A stretch of DNA of 40,228 nucleotides from a virus, in the IMG/VR virus record IMGVR_UViG_3300043449_000686, positions 1-40,228 of that record; one strand, given 5' to 3'. Shown one piece after another: positions 18,055 to 24,956 of this stretch (position 1 is the first letter of the stretch; every line of letters begins with the position of its first letter). A program made the position numbers and the translations under genes. The notes below the pieces were generated by a model. It ran no database searches. It worked only from the letters and a program-made list of their open reading frames with translations, and was not told where the DNA came from.

Positions 18055-19648
18055 CGAACTGAATCGACGACACGCCCTTCACAGTTCCATCAATCATAAG
18101 AGCACGCAGTTTCTGAAGTTCTGGTAGTGGAGTATCCCTCTCTACCAGAACTTTTCCATTTCTACCCCATCGAATTCGTTTGTCGAGCGACGGATGCACA
18201 ACTCCACGTGACTCCGCAAACGCACGATCCGAAGCGATTTCGAGTTGGTCTTCAGCAGCATGATTCGGAGGCAGTCGGTAGTATTGAACCTTGTCCTCCT
18301 CACTCGTGACAAGTTTTCCAGTCGTCACCATATACTGCACAATCTCCTGCAAGTCAGCAGTCTTCGCCTCGGTGTAGAAGTTGCTTAACAAATCCTTAAA
18401 CGTCACAGGCTCATTAGCCCGCACGACTAGGAACCGCACGATGTTGCGTGCAATGTTTGCAAATGGATTCTTTGATGCAACCTGCAATGCCAAGTGCATA
18501 TACTTCTCAGTGTTCTCAAGGAACTCCAGTGCTTTGATACAAGTCTCAATTGGAATCACCATCTCTGTCGAATCCGCAAAGTGCATTGCCATGATCAACT
18601 TCACAAGATGCACACGTTTGCGTCCATAATAGGAGATCAGCTTTGAATCCTTATTGATGCGTGAGTGATTGTGAATGTTCTCATACCAATACTTCATGTA
18701 TTCTTCAGCGTCTGGTGCGAGCTTAACTTCACCGTAGAGTGTAGCAAGTTTCCGCATCCATGACAGAAGTTGAGCTTTTGCCATGATCTGTTCTAGTGAC
18801 ATCTCGGAGATGTTCCACTTTTGGAATCGATTCGCGAACGCAAAAACGAAGATGGACCGGGCTGACATACCGCCATTGATGATTGAATCATCGAACGCTT
18901 CTTCCATGTAGTCTGGAGTTGTGCCCGCCAAGAAGTTCACGCACACTTTCGTGACCATGTCTTTACCCATGTTCTTCGTGCGATACTCGTAACGATCTTT
19001 GCAGTCATATCCTTCGAGCAAAAAGTTCACGATGTTCTCCGTGTTCTTCTTGAGCAAGTTCGATAACTCTGTGCTCATCATCGCCATCGTGTTGTGCGTG
19101 TATAACCCTTTCTTCGATGTGCCATTACGAATCGTCTCAAACGAAACCATCCGTGTCGAACGTGCCATGTCGTGAATCAACTGCTCATACGTAGTGCAGT
19201 CTGCGCCGGAAGGAAACAATTGCAAGTGATTATCCTCATCCTCTTTCTGCTCATTCCGCTTCGATGCGTTCGGAAGTAGCATGTTACCACTGACATCTTG
19301 GTGATGGTCGTGCGCCGTTGTGCCGCCTAGCAAATCAGCAGGAACGATTCGTTTGAAGATGCTGTCGGCGTCGAATGGACCTTTGTCTTTGAGTTTGTGC
19401 CATTCGAGAAACTGCTTTACCGGGCCAATCGTGATGCTCTTACCGATGCCGGGATCAGCTACGAGAAACACGTAGAGGTTAGGATACAATGGACGCTCTG
19501 TGCTTCCCCACCACACACGACGTTGTAAGGATGCAGAGATCATCCAATAGAATGACCAGTCAATAAATGCATCTGGAGCTTCTATCGATTTGAGATAGAA
19601 ACGCCAGCGTTCGAGGTTAGTTACTCCGCTTGGTGTTAGAGTTGACAT
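18044..19648 (-). CDS. DUF3987-type P-loop ATPase (replicative helicase/primase-associated)
   Basis: The 534 residues carry a Walker A motif VADPGIGKS at 63-71 preceded by WWGSTERPLYPNLYVFL, the characteristic context of DUF3987 proteins (ATPase found alone or fused to phage primases). Later segments (MMSTELSNLL, VCVNFLAGTTPDYM, INGGMSARSIFVFA) match Walker B/sensor-like strands of the same family, in which MS.ElsnfL and GtTP are recurrent. The last 100 residues look like a winged-helix region (FLVVRANEPVTFKDLLSNFY). It is the last gene of the minus-strand operon. Its start overlaps the polymerase C-half stop by one base (TAATG). The probable role is a motor at the replication fork. Confidence 0.65.
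   Translation of the reverse strand: MSTLTPSGVTNLERWRFYLKSIEAPDAFIDWSFYWMISASLQRRVWWGSTERPLYPNLYVFLVADPGIGKSITIGPVKQFLEWHKLKDKGPFDADSIFKRIVPADLLGGTTAHDHHQDVSGNMLLPNASKRNEQKEDEDNHLQLFPSGADCTTYEQLIHDMARSTRMVSFETIRNGTSKKGLYTHNTMAMMSTELSNLLKKNTENIVNFLLEGYDCKDRYEYRTKNMGKDMVTKVCVNFLAGTTPDYMEEAFDDSIINGGMSARSIFVFAFANRFQKWNISEMSLEQIMAKAQLLSWMRKLATLYGEVKLAPDAEEYMKYWYENIHNHSRINKDSKLISYYGRKRVHLVKLIMAMHFADSTEMVIPIETCIKALEFLENTEKYMHLALQVASKNPFANIARNIVRFLVVRANEPVTFKDLLSNFYTEAKTADLQEIVQYMVTTGKLVTSEEDKVQYYRLPPNHAAEDQLEIASDRAFAESRGVVHPSLDKRIRWGRNGKVLVERDTPLPELQKLRALMIDGTVKGVSSIQFVKG
18116..18153 (+). terminator. Long inverted repeat, likely terminator of the rightward transcript
   Basis: A perfect 12-bp stem AAGTTCTGGTAG (18116-18127) / CTACCAGAACTT (18142-18153) with a 14-nt loop is followed on the plus strand by TTCCATTTC, so four T in a row end and follow the stem. 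It lies 62 nt past the giant gene stop, inside the 3' coding end of the facing gene. On the minus strand the tail is TTCAGAAAC, which is poorer, so rightward termination is favoured. It could act in both directions. Confidence 0.55.
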
Positions 19649-20673
19649 TATAGCTTTATCTCTTTCAGTCCTGTTGGATTCTTCTTCTCATGCCAAGGTG
19701 CCCAATTACTCCCAATTGACGCCTCACTTCGCATACGAAACTTCTCGCCCCGTGGTGCTGTCATCTCGATCTCTATGAACTCCTTCATCTTCTTGGCGAT
19801 TCCTTCGATCTCTCCTGTAGGAGCCTGCACCAAATACGAATCATGGCAGTTATTGAGTATGACCGAGCTAGGCGAATTAGCTTCGATCCATCGTTGCATC
19901 TCCACAACCGCAAGGTTCGTGATGCAACCAACAGTAGATTGAGGAATGAAAGCATATGCTTCTTTGGGGTCAGTTACGAGTGAGCAAAACTTACGAGGAT
20001 AACCAAACAGATTACGGAGTTCACCTTTCTGTTCCAACGTATTCATCACGAGACGATGGAAGATATGGAGTTCAGGAAACGCTACATCACGATACGTAGA
20101 GAGAAACTTGTCAGCTTCTGCACGGGTGATGACGACTTTACCTTCTGACTTTTCGAGTAGGTTCTGCTGGAATGTATTACCCATGATGCCGTAATTCCCG
20201 CTATGGCATGTCTGCTTGTAGAAATAATAATACCGTGTCGAAGTTTGTGGAGAGTTATCTGACGCTGCCACAGCTTTCGCAAACGATGGCCAGTTAGGAT
20301 GATTCTTTAGCTCAGCAATTTTTATGCTGGAGAACTCCTTAACCATTGGAAACTGTTTCATCCAATGCTCTGGAAAGAACACACCGATATAGACGTGAGG
20401 TTTGATACCGTTTAGGAACAGATCACGAAACCTACCTGGTGGGCAGAGATAAGCAACAATCAAAGCCTCTGCGCCTGATTGGTCTACTTGGCAGAACGAG
20501 CATCCTTCGTCAGCAATGAATAACTTACGCAAAGACTTCTCGATATTTTGACAATTAGTGCCATACTCGGGACCATACGCACTAGATTGTTTTTTGCTTT
20601 TTGCAAATAACTTGCCAGAGCCAAGACGAAAGGTGTTTGTTCTAGCCAACCGAAAGCAGGTTGTTACACGCAT
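19648..20673 (-). CDS. Family A DNA polymerase, C-terminal (palm/fingers) half of a split gene
   Basis: The 341 residues hold all three polymerase motifs: motif A FCQVDQSGAEAL (catalytic Asp64, Glu69), motif B with RYYYFYKQTCHSGNYGIMG (Lys153, Tyr161, Gly162) and motif C NNCHDSYLV (Asp278, with Ser instead of the usual Glu after HD). The first residues VTTCFRLARTNTFRLGS correspond to the T.TGRL region that follows the thumb in intact Pol I enzymes, so the protein begins exactly where the N-half gene (22157-23704) stops. It has no exonuclease. Its ATG lies inside the last codons of the HNH gene (ATGCGTGTAA). The two halves presumably assemble into one enzyme. An inactive remnant is unlikely, because the key residues and the reading frame are intact. 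Confidence 0.88.
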   Translation of the reverse strand: MRVTTCFRLARTNTFRLGSGKLFAKSKKQSSAYGPEYGTNCQNIEKSLRKLFIADEGCSFCQVDQSGAEALIVAYLCPPGRFRDLFLNGIKPHVYIGVFFPEHWMKQFPMVKEFSSIKIAELKNHPNWPSFAKAVAASDNSPQTSTRYYYFYKQTCHSGNYGIMGNTFQQNLLEKSEGKVVITRAEADKFLSTYRDVAFPELHIFHRLVMNTLEQKGELRNLFGYPRKFCSLVTDPKEAYAFIPQSTVGCITNLAVVEMQRWIEANSPSSVILNNCHDSYLVQAPTGEIEGIAKKMKEFIEIEMTAPRGEKFRMRSEASIGSNWAPWHEKKNPTGLKEIKL

Positions 20674-21245
20674 AAAACATCCCTTTTATACTCTTTTACA
20701 GCAGCCGCAGCCTGAGCCTCAGTTTTGAATGATCCCAAGTAAACTTCTTTACCTTTTGAGTTATTCCATACACTTGCTTGCCACAAGCCTTTATTAAACC
20801 TGTAACACTTTCCGTCAGTCCTAACTCTTCTGTTATTAGACTGTTCTTTAGCTGTTGCCCATCGACAATTAGACGGTTCATAGTTACCCTCATTGTCTAT
20901 TCTATCTATGGAGTGAAATTTTGAAGGCTTCGGTCCCATGTCTATGTAGAACATTTCAAAACTATCTAGCCAACTCTGACAAACAGTTATACCACGGCCT
21001 CCATATTGTGGATATTTATTACAATTTTTATTTACACAACGATCTACCATGTGACTCCAGTTTTTATATTCTGGTTTTGCTGTGTTTCCATTGGCAGTTC
21101 TTTGCATACAACCGCAACTTTTAACTGTCTTATGTTTTACATTACCCCATTTTGATCTAGCTACAGAACCACAATGGCATATAAACAGATAGTATGAAGC
21201 AGTTTTTAATAGCTTCGTTGAAATTTCATCTATTAAAGTAAGCAT
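20664..21245 (-). CDS. HNH homing endonuclease with AP2-like C-terminus, inserted between polymerase halves
   Basis: The 193 residues start with a Zn-knuckle region (CHC at 23-25, SCGC at 43-46), followed by the phage HNH core: WSHMVDRCVN, YGGRGITVC, FHSIDRIDNEGNYEPSNCRW (from 110) and QSNNRR. His111 and the Asn residues at 121-138 are in place. The C-terminus (GLWQASVWNNSKGK, YLGSFKTEAQAAAAVKEYK) resembles an AP2-like DNA-binding domain. These enzymes cut target DNA and spread by homing. The gene is clearly richer in A/T than its neighbours and has no Shine-Dalgarno sequence (leader TTTAATTGAATT), both signs of recent arrival. Its last codons overlap the start of the polymerase C-half by 10 nt. 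Confidence 0.9.
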   Translation of the reverse strand: MLTLIDEISTKLLKTASYYLFICHCGSVARSKWGNVKHKTVKSCGCMQRTANGNTAKPEYKNWSHMVDRCVNKNCNKYPQYGGRGITVCQSWLDSFEMFYIDMGPKPSKFHSIDRIDNEGNYEPSNCRWATAKEQSNNRRVRTDGKCYRFNKGLWQASVWNNSKGKEVYLGSFKTEAQAAAAVKEYKRDVLCV

Positions 21246-21269
21246 AATTCAATTAAATAGTGTATCTCA

Positions 21270-21695
21270 TCACAGTGCCCTCATCCTATAATCAACTTGG
21301 TAATCCGTAACATGCTTTGCGATGAACTCACAAATCAACGCATAACTCTTTGGCGCTCTCGTCTTCAATGGACCAGACCATGTTGACTTTCCTATCGTTG
21401 GATCACACACAACGTGTTGTGGTTTCATGCTGTCAATCTTGTGTCGAATGTCACCTTCGTAGGAGCCATTGAGGTGATCACGTAAGATGTCCAGAAACAG
21501 GTTGTCATTCCAGAACGAGATCTCATCCATGCAGGGTTTCATCTTTACCGGAACGCGGAAGATGTTCTGCAAACGTGCATACGGGGCAGCTTCTCCAATA
21601 TGATCAGCGGGCTTGAGAGAGTCACCAAAGATAAATAGCACGTTAGGCTGTGACTTGACGTAGTTGACGGTAAGTTCGGGAGGGATGTTAAACAT
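21270..21695 (-). CDS. DUF7831 / macro-domain-like protein
   Basis: This 141-residue protein starts MFNIPPELTVNYVKSQ, then NVLFIFGDSLKPADHIGEAA, then RVPVKMKPCMDEISFWND. The pattern of nVLfvFGDNl...GgqA...Nai.vptK.....syf.D is typical of a small phage/bacterial family (DUF7831) whose fold is thought to resemble nucleotide- or ADP-ribose-binding macro domains. I chose the ATG at 21695 because AAGGA lies 8 nt before it and because it overlaps the upstream stop by 8 nt (ATGTTTAA); a start at 21761 would overlap by 74 nt. It lies between the polymerase halves. Function is unknown; binding or removal of an ADP-ribose-type signal is one possibility. Confidence 0.6.
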   Translation of the reverse strand: MFNIPPELTVNYVKSQPNVLFIFGDSLKPADHIGEAAPYARLQNIFRVPVKMKPCMDEISFWNDNLFLDILRDHLNGSYEGDIRHKIDSMKPQHVVCDPTIGKSTWSGPLKTRAPKSYALICEFIAKHVTDYQVDYRMRAL

Positions 21696-22164
21696 GAAAG
21701 ATTCCTTTGTGGTTTGGTCCCCAATAAAACCAAGCATAATCTTTACTGTCCGTCTTTCCATCTTGTGTGAAACATGGGCGTTTGCTCAAGATCATCAATG
21801 CATCTGGTTCATTCTTCTTGAACCAAGCAGCACGAGTTTGCGAAGCAAGGAAATTCAACGGCAACAGCATAATGACTTCAGGACTATGGAGCATGGCATG
21901 TTGCACAAATTGAAATGCCCAGAGGAATGGAGGATTTGTAATGATGCCTTCTCTGTATGTTGTGTCTTTCAGGAAGTCAACTTTGGTTGTGCGTATATCA
22001 TCAGCAGTTACACTATATCCATGCTCTTCTAGCACATTTACGATAGCCTTGTCTCCAGCTGCACATTCATGCCATGTCTTACCATGTGCTACAAATGTAA
22101 CGATGCTAAGAATTGCATCCCTTGGAGTTGGATAAAAATCGTAGGGGTTTCTTGGTTTAGACAT
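21688..22164 (-). CDS. Small SAM-dependent adenine methyltransferase-like protein
   Basis: The 158 residues begin MSKPRNPYDFYPTPRDAI, the usual opening of phage N6-adenine methyltransferases. HECAAGDKAIV (33-42) is the SAM-binding motif I, with a DxxxxD-like acidic strand TADDIRTTKVDF. TNPPF (76-80) is the catalytic NPPY-type motif IV. IMLLPLNFLASQTRAAWF follows as in dam-like phage enzymes. The family is often longer, so this is a compact version. The start overlaps the polymerase N-half stop (ATGTCTAA), and the stop overlaps the next gene. It lies inside the split polymerase locus. It may protect phage DNA from restriction, but the target site cannot be read from sequence. Confidence 0.65.
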   Translation of the reverse strand: MSKPRNPYDFYPTPRDAILSIVTFVAHGKTWHECAAGDKAIVNVLEEHGYSVTADDIRTTKVDFLKDTTYREGIITNPPFLWAFQFVQHAMLHSPEVIMLLPLNFLASQTRAAWFKKNEPDALMILSKRPCFTQDGKTDSKDYAWFYWGPNHKGIFHV

Positions 22165-23704
22165 AAGCTTTCTCCGGCCAACTGTTAATTCCTGCAAGGA
22201 AGGATGTTTCCTTTTTCACGCCCGCATACCGCAATCGCAAATCAATTACTGGATTCTCTATCCCGCTCTTCGCCAACGCGAGCTTCATTTTCAACATCGC
22301 TCCAGCATCACACGCAGGCTCACCTGAGAGCGTTTTATACGGCACTTTGTAACCGAGCATTGTGTAGAAATACTTCGCTGCTTGTTTATTCGACGACATC
22401 AAACTCGCATCACTCTTACCTTTGACCAAATCGAATGCCACATCTCCTACGAGCATCTTCGCTATCCGTTGTAGCTGCATCATGTATCGATCATTCTCTG
22501 ATACGATATTCCGTAGCGTTTCCTCATCCATCTTCATGCCCTTCAGTGTCGCTACCAAATAAGGATAAATCATCGACTGACCTTGCTCGATTGACGCCTT
22601 CAATCCGCTATCGTTCGCACACTCCCTGTCAAACGCGGACTTCAACACTCGCATCGCATACACATCTTTCGCGTTATACAACCACAACTGTCGCTCTTGA
22701 TCCATACTTCGAGGATCAAACACGCCTTCATCTTTGTGATATGCTTCATCAGTCCACAAGGATAAGCAATGCCCCAGCGATTTCTCAGCCTCAGGATAAC
22801 ACCGATTGTGCGAGATCATCGTGTCATACAGACGCTTACCAAACGGAACACGATAATTGTGTGCTAACACCAACCAATCAAATCCGTGACCGTTGTGCGA
22901 CACAACGAGATTATCTCGCATCGCTACAGACAGAGCACGTAGTATTTGTGACATGACAGTTGGCTCATACGCCAACGTAAAATCATATCGCCTAAACGGG
23001 ATGACATAGGCTGGTTCACCAGCACCTTCAAAGCAGAATCCAATGCACGTGAGCGTTCTGTCGAAGGTAGTTTCGATGTCCAGATAAAGTGTAGTGCCCT
23101 TTGTGCTTTGTAAAAGTGAGACAACCTGTGATCCAGAAGGATAGAGAATAGGGCTTGGTTGTGTGGTTCGGCTAAGTCCTTGCCGTAGAATGCGTCCCGA
23201 TTTCTTGACATCGCATTCAGTCCAGAACTTGTAGTTCTGCCTTCGTGTCGAACCCTTGTGGCCTTTAGCTTCGTCATCGTCAGCGGTTTCAGAATCTTCA
23301 CGAGGTCCACTGTGGTGTGGATTAAGTCGGGCTTCATAGTTTTGCAAATCGTAACAGTCTTGAGGAAAGAAGGAAGAGAGATAGACAATTCCGTTCTTGA
23401 TGTGAGGCGAACCCCGCTGTTCGGAAAGGGAGTGCTCGGGGCTAAAGAGCTTTTGTTGAGCAGCTTGCCCCAAGCACAACACAACTTTCGTATCCGCGAG
23501 CAATGGATCTTCTACGTCCATCGTGCGAATGTCACATTGGAAACGATTCAGCCCTATTCCGCGCAGTGCCGTGTCACAAAACCATGTTCCAGCATTACCC
23601 GAAAGCAATTGACGAAAGTCGAATCGTGAAGGATTCGACAGCACAATCGTCAATCCCTTATACGGGAGTTTCGGAGGGTGATGGAATGTTTTAGGAGTGG
23701 GCAT
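22157..23704 (-). CDS. Family A DNA polymerase, N-terminal half: UDG-like domain, 3'-5' exonuclease and thumb
   Basis: This protein has 515 residues. About 15-120 looks like a uracil-DNA-glycosylase-type fold (KVVLCLGQAAQQKLF, then SLSEQRGSPHIKNGIVYLS). About 200-360 is a DnaQ-like exonuclease with ExoI LYLDIET (Asp209, Glu211), ExoII NGHGFDW (Asn271, Asp276) and ExoIII YNAKD (Tyr343, Asp347). About 370-515 is the start of the polymerase thumb (LMSSNKQAAKYFYTMLGYKV, YKTLSGEPACDAGAM, RLRYAGVKKETSF). It then stops at WPEKAYV, just before the region that opens the C-half gene at 20673. Proofreading acts on the strand made by the other half. It starts within TAATG of the small membrane protein upstream. 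Confidence 0.85.
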   Translation of the reverse strand: MPTPKTFHHPPKLPYKGLTIVLSNPSRFDFRQLLSGNAGTWFCDTALRGIGLNRFQCDIRTMDVEDPLLADTKVVLCLGQAAQQKLFSPEHSLSEQRGSPHIKNGIVYLSSFFPQDCYDLQNYEARLNPHHSGPREDSETADDDEAKGHKGSTRRQNYKFWTECDVKKSGRILRQGLSRTTQPSPILYPSGSQVVSLLQSTKGTTLYLDIETTFDRTLTCIGFCFEGAGEPAYVIPFRRYDFTLAYEPTVMSQILRALSVAMRDNLVVSHNGHGFDWLVLAHNYRVPFGKRLYDTMISHNRCYPEAEKSLGHCLSLWTDEAYHKDEGVFDPRSMDQERQLWLYNAKDVYAMRVLKSAFDRECANDSGLKASIEQGQSMIYPYLVATLKGMKMDEETLRNIVSENDRYMMQLQRIAKMLVGDVAFDLVKGKSDASLMSSNKQAAKYFYTMLGYKVPYKTLSGEPACDAGAMLKMKLALAKSGIENPVIDLRLRYAGVKKETSFLAGINSWPEKAYV

Positions 23705-23886
23705 TAGCGGATGGATTCAATAGATACCTTACCTTGCTTCAGTAGTTCCATTCGGAATTCGTGTTGCCTTTTGTTTAATATGTAGACCATCGTGCAGATG
23801 TAGATTAAAGCTACTACTATGGCAGCAAATATAACTGAACCGGCATGATCCTCACAAACAGAAAGAAATTCACGTAGTAGTTTCAT
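23704..23886 (-). CDS. Small single-pass membrane protein
   Basis: This 60-residue protein (MKLLREFLSVCEDHAG) has one membrane helix at about 17-37 (VIFAAIVVALIYICTMVYIL), followed by a basic cytoplasmic-type tail (NKRQHEFRMELLKQGKVSIESIR). I chose the ATG at 23886 over a GTG-type start further upstream, which would lie in the hairpin of the intergenic region. It has no purine-rich ribosome binding site; the leader is ACTTTCCTTTTAT. Its stop is coupled to the polymerase N-half start (TAATG). A role in anchoring replication to the membrane would fit the position but is speculative. Confidence 0.55.
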   Translation of the reverse strand: MKLLREFLSVCEDHAGSVIFAAIVVALIYICTMVYILNKRQHEFRMELLKQGKVSIESIR

Positions 23887-23899
23887 ATAAAAGGAAAGT

Positions 23900-24050
23900 G
23901 TCCCGATCTCACACCGACTGCTCGGGACCACACAGGTTGTTATGTTGGAGTTCTAGCTCAGTATCTCTGTTCAGAACACTCCAGTCTGAACTCACTTAGG
24001 GCTTTCTCATTAGTGGCTTATATGCCTTAAAAGCTTCCCAGTCCTTTGGG
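23900..24050 (-). promoter_or_regulatory. Structured intergenic region with serial hairpins
   Basis: The 180 nt between the ssDNA-binding-like gene and the small membrane protein gene contain a GC-rich hairpin GTCCCGA (23900-23906) / TCGGGAC (23922-23928), a second perfect 7-bp stem GTTCAGA (23969-23975) / TCTGAAC (23985-23991) and a weaker CCCA/TGGG hairpin (24037-24050). On the minus strand the first is followed by ACTTTCCTTTTAT, so it may terminate or attenuate transcription into the polymerase genes, ending 14 nt before their first start codon. I found no tRNA fold here. Confidence 0.4.
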
Positions 24051-24066
24051 CACACATAACAATAAT

Positions 24067-24642
24067 TTACAACGTCTCGCTGCGGGCGGGAAGCTGAACG
24101 CTTGACGCTTCAAGCAACTGGATCAGCACACAGTTGTAACCCTTCACTTCACTACCATCTTCCATGCGAATAGGGTCAGCTTCGTAAGGAGTCTTGCCAG
24201 CCGCAATCTCTGCGTCAGTCAAGTCCTTGCGCTGAACATATTCCTCTGCACCACAGATGGCGTTCGCAACCTTACCCTCGAATGCCTTGGCATAAGGTTC
24301 GAGATCATCAGGATCAACGCCCGGCTCGATGCCGAACATATCCTGAGTGTTGAACAAGCGATCGTTCTTCTTCGCATCGCTCGGATCCGTATGAACCACC
24401 ATATACGTGGGCCGCAGTTCGATACCAGCGATTGACACTGGTTTGCCAGCAACCTCAATCTGGTCAGGACGGGCGATCTCCCAGATCAACTTGATCATGG
24501 GCTTACCACTCGTCTTGCTGACCTCAGCAGTAGCCTTCTTACAACGGACAATGTAGTTGTCCTTTGGAAGACGCTGATTGCGGGCGAGGTTGCTAACGGA
24601 TGCGTTGGACGCGTTGGCTTGGGGTTTCAGTATGTTACTCAT
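24067..24642 (-). CDS. Probable ssDNA-binding / recombination accessory protein
   Basis: The 191 residues have a disordered Asn/Ser-rich N-terminus (about 1-24) and then an OB-like core: DNYIVRCKKATAEVSKTSGK, PMIKLIWEIARP, IAGIELRPTYMVVHTD. This follows the style of DUF669-type phage proteins, which bind single-stranded DNA. The C-terminal part carries EGKVANAICGAEEYVQ and ends NCVLIQLLEASSVQLPARSETL. I chose the ATG at 24642, directly after a 40-nt stretch that on the minus strand contains only A and C; an upstream in-frame start would put that tract inside the protein. Its neighbour two genes upstream is a Sak4-like ATPase, and such pairs usually work together in strand annealing. Confidence 0.55.
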   Translation of the reverse strand: MSNILKPQANASNASVSNLARNQRLPKDNYIVRCKKATAEVSKTSGKPMIKLIWEIARPDQIEVAGKPVSIAGIELRPTYMVVHTDPSDAKKNDRLFNTQDMFGIEPGVDPDDLEPYAKAFEGKVANAICGAEEYVQRKDLTDAEIAAGKTPYEADPIRMEDGSEVKGYNCVLIQLLEASSVQLPARSETL

Positions 24643-24682
24643 TTGTTTTGTTTTGTTTGTTTTGTTTTTGTTTTGTTGGTGT
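24643..24682 (-). promoter_or_regulatory. A/C-only leader upstream of the ssDNA-binding-like gene
   Basis: All 40 bases before the ATG at 24642 are A or C on the minus strand (built from CAAAA and CAAA units), with no Shine-Dalgarno sequence. Such a leader cannot pair with itself and would leave the start codon open. A similar (AAAC)7 tract precedes the next gene upstream. Confidence 0.75.
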
Positions 24683-24697
24683 AGGTCACCACCCATC

Positions 24698-24714
24698 AAC
24701 CTCAACGTGAGGTT
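24698..24714. repeat. Perfect 7-bp palindrome at a gene end
   Basis: AACCTCA-ACG-TGAGGTT covers the stop codon of the small zinc-finger gene. It is not followed by a T-run on either strand within a few bases, so it is a protein site or mRNA-protecting hairpin rather than a classical terminator. Confidence 0.5.
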
Positions 24715-24923
24715 AAATTGTTTATGTCATGTCCGACTGCTTTATGCAAAAATGGAGATTCTCCAAATGTAGTGTAAAGATGATGCACAGCTATTGACTT
24801 TACGCATGTATCACAGAATGGTTTGATGTCTGTTCCATGAGTTTTAGTGTGATGCATCCATAGAATGGAGATTGGTGTTACTTCAAATAGTCGACCACAG
24901 TGATAGCAGATTTTATCATTCAT
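24702..24923 (-). CDS. Small zinc-finger-like protein
   Basis: The 73 residues have two CxxC pairs: CYHC at 6-9 (KICYHCGRLFEV) and CDTC (PFCDTCVKS), with HH and HTKTH between them, so Zn binding is likely. The family is unknown to me. It is preceded by (AAAC)7 instead of a Shine-Dalgarno sequence. It lies between the Sak4-like gene and the ssDNA-binding-like gene, 33 nt after the former. A role in nucleic-acid binding is plausible but not shown. Confidence 0.6.
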   Translation of the reverse strand: MNDKICYHCGRLFEVTPISILWMHHTKTHGTDIKPFCDTCVKSIAVHHLYTTFGESPFLHKAVGHDINNLTSR

Positions 24924-24924
24924 A

Positions 24925-24952
24925 GTTTGTTTGTTTGTTTGTTTGTTTGTTT
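24925..24952 (-). repeat. (AAAC)7 microsatellite leader
   Basis: On the plus strand GTTT is repeated seven times, ending 1 nt before the start codon (24921-24923) of the small zinc-finger gene. In the leftward transcript this is (AAAC)7, a U-free unstructured leader that fills nearly the whole gap after the Sak4-like stop. Changes in copy number by slippage could tune expression. Confidence 0.9.
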
Positions 24953-24956
24953 GGTT

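Noticed and set aside
20664-22164. Group I intron as the explanation of the polymerase split
   Set aside because: The gap holds three overlapping genes that start and stop at the polymerase ends, both halves have their own start and stop codons, and I could not identify intron core pairings by eye. It is not excluded without RT-PCR.
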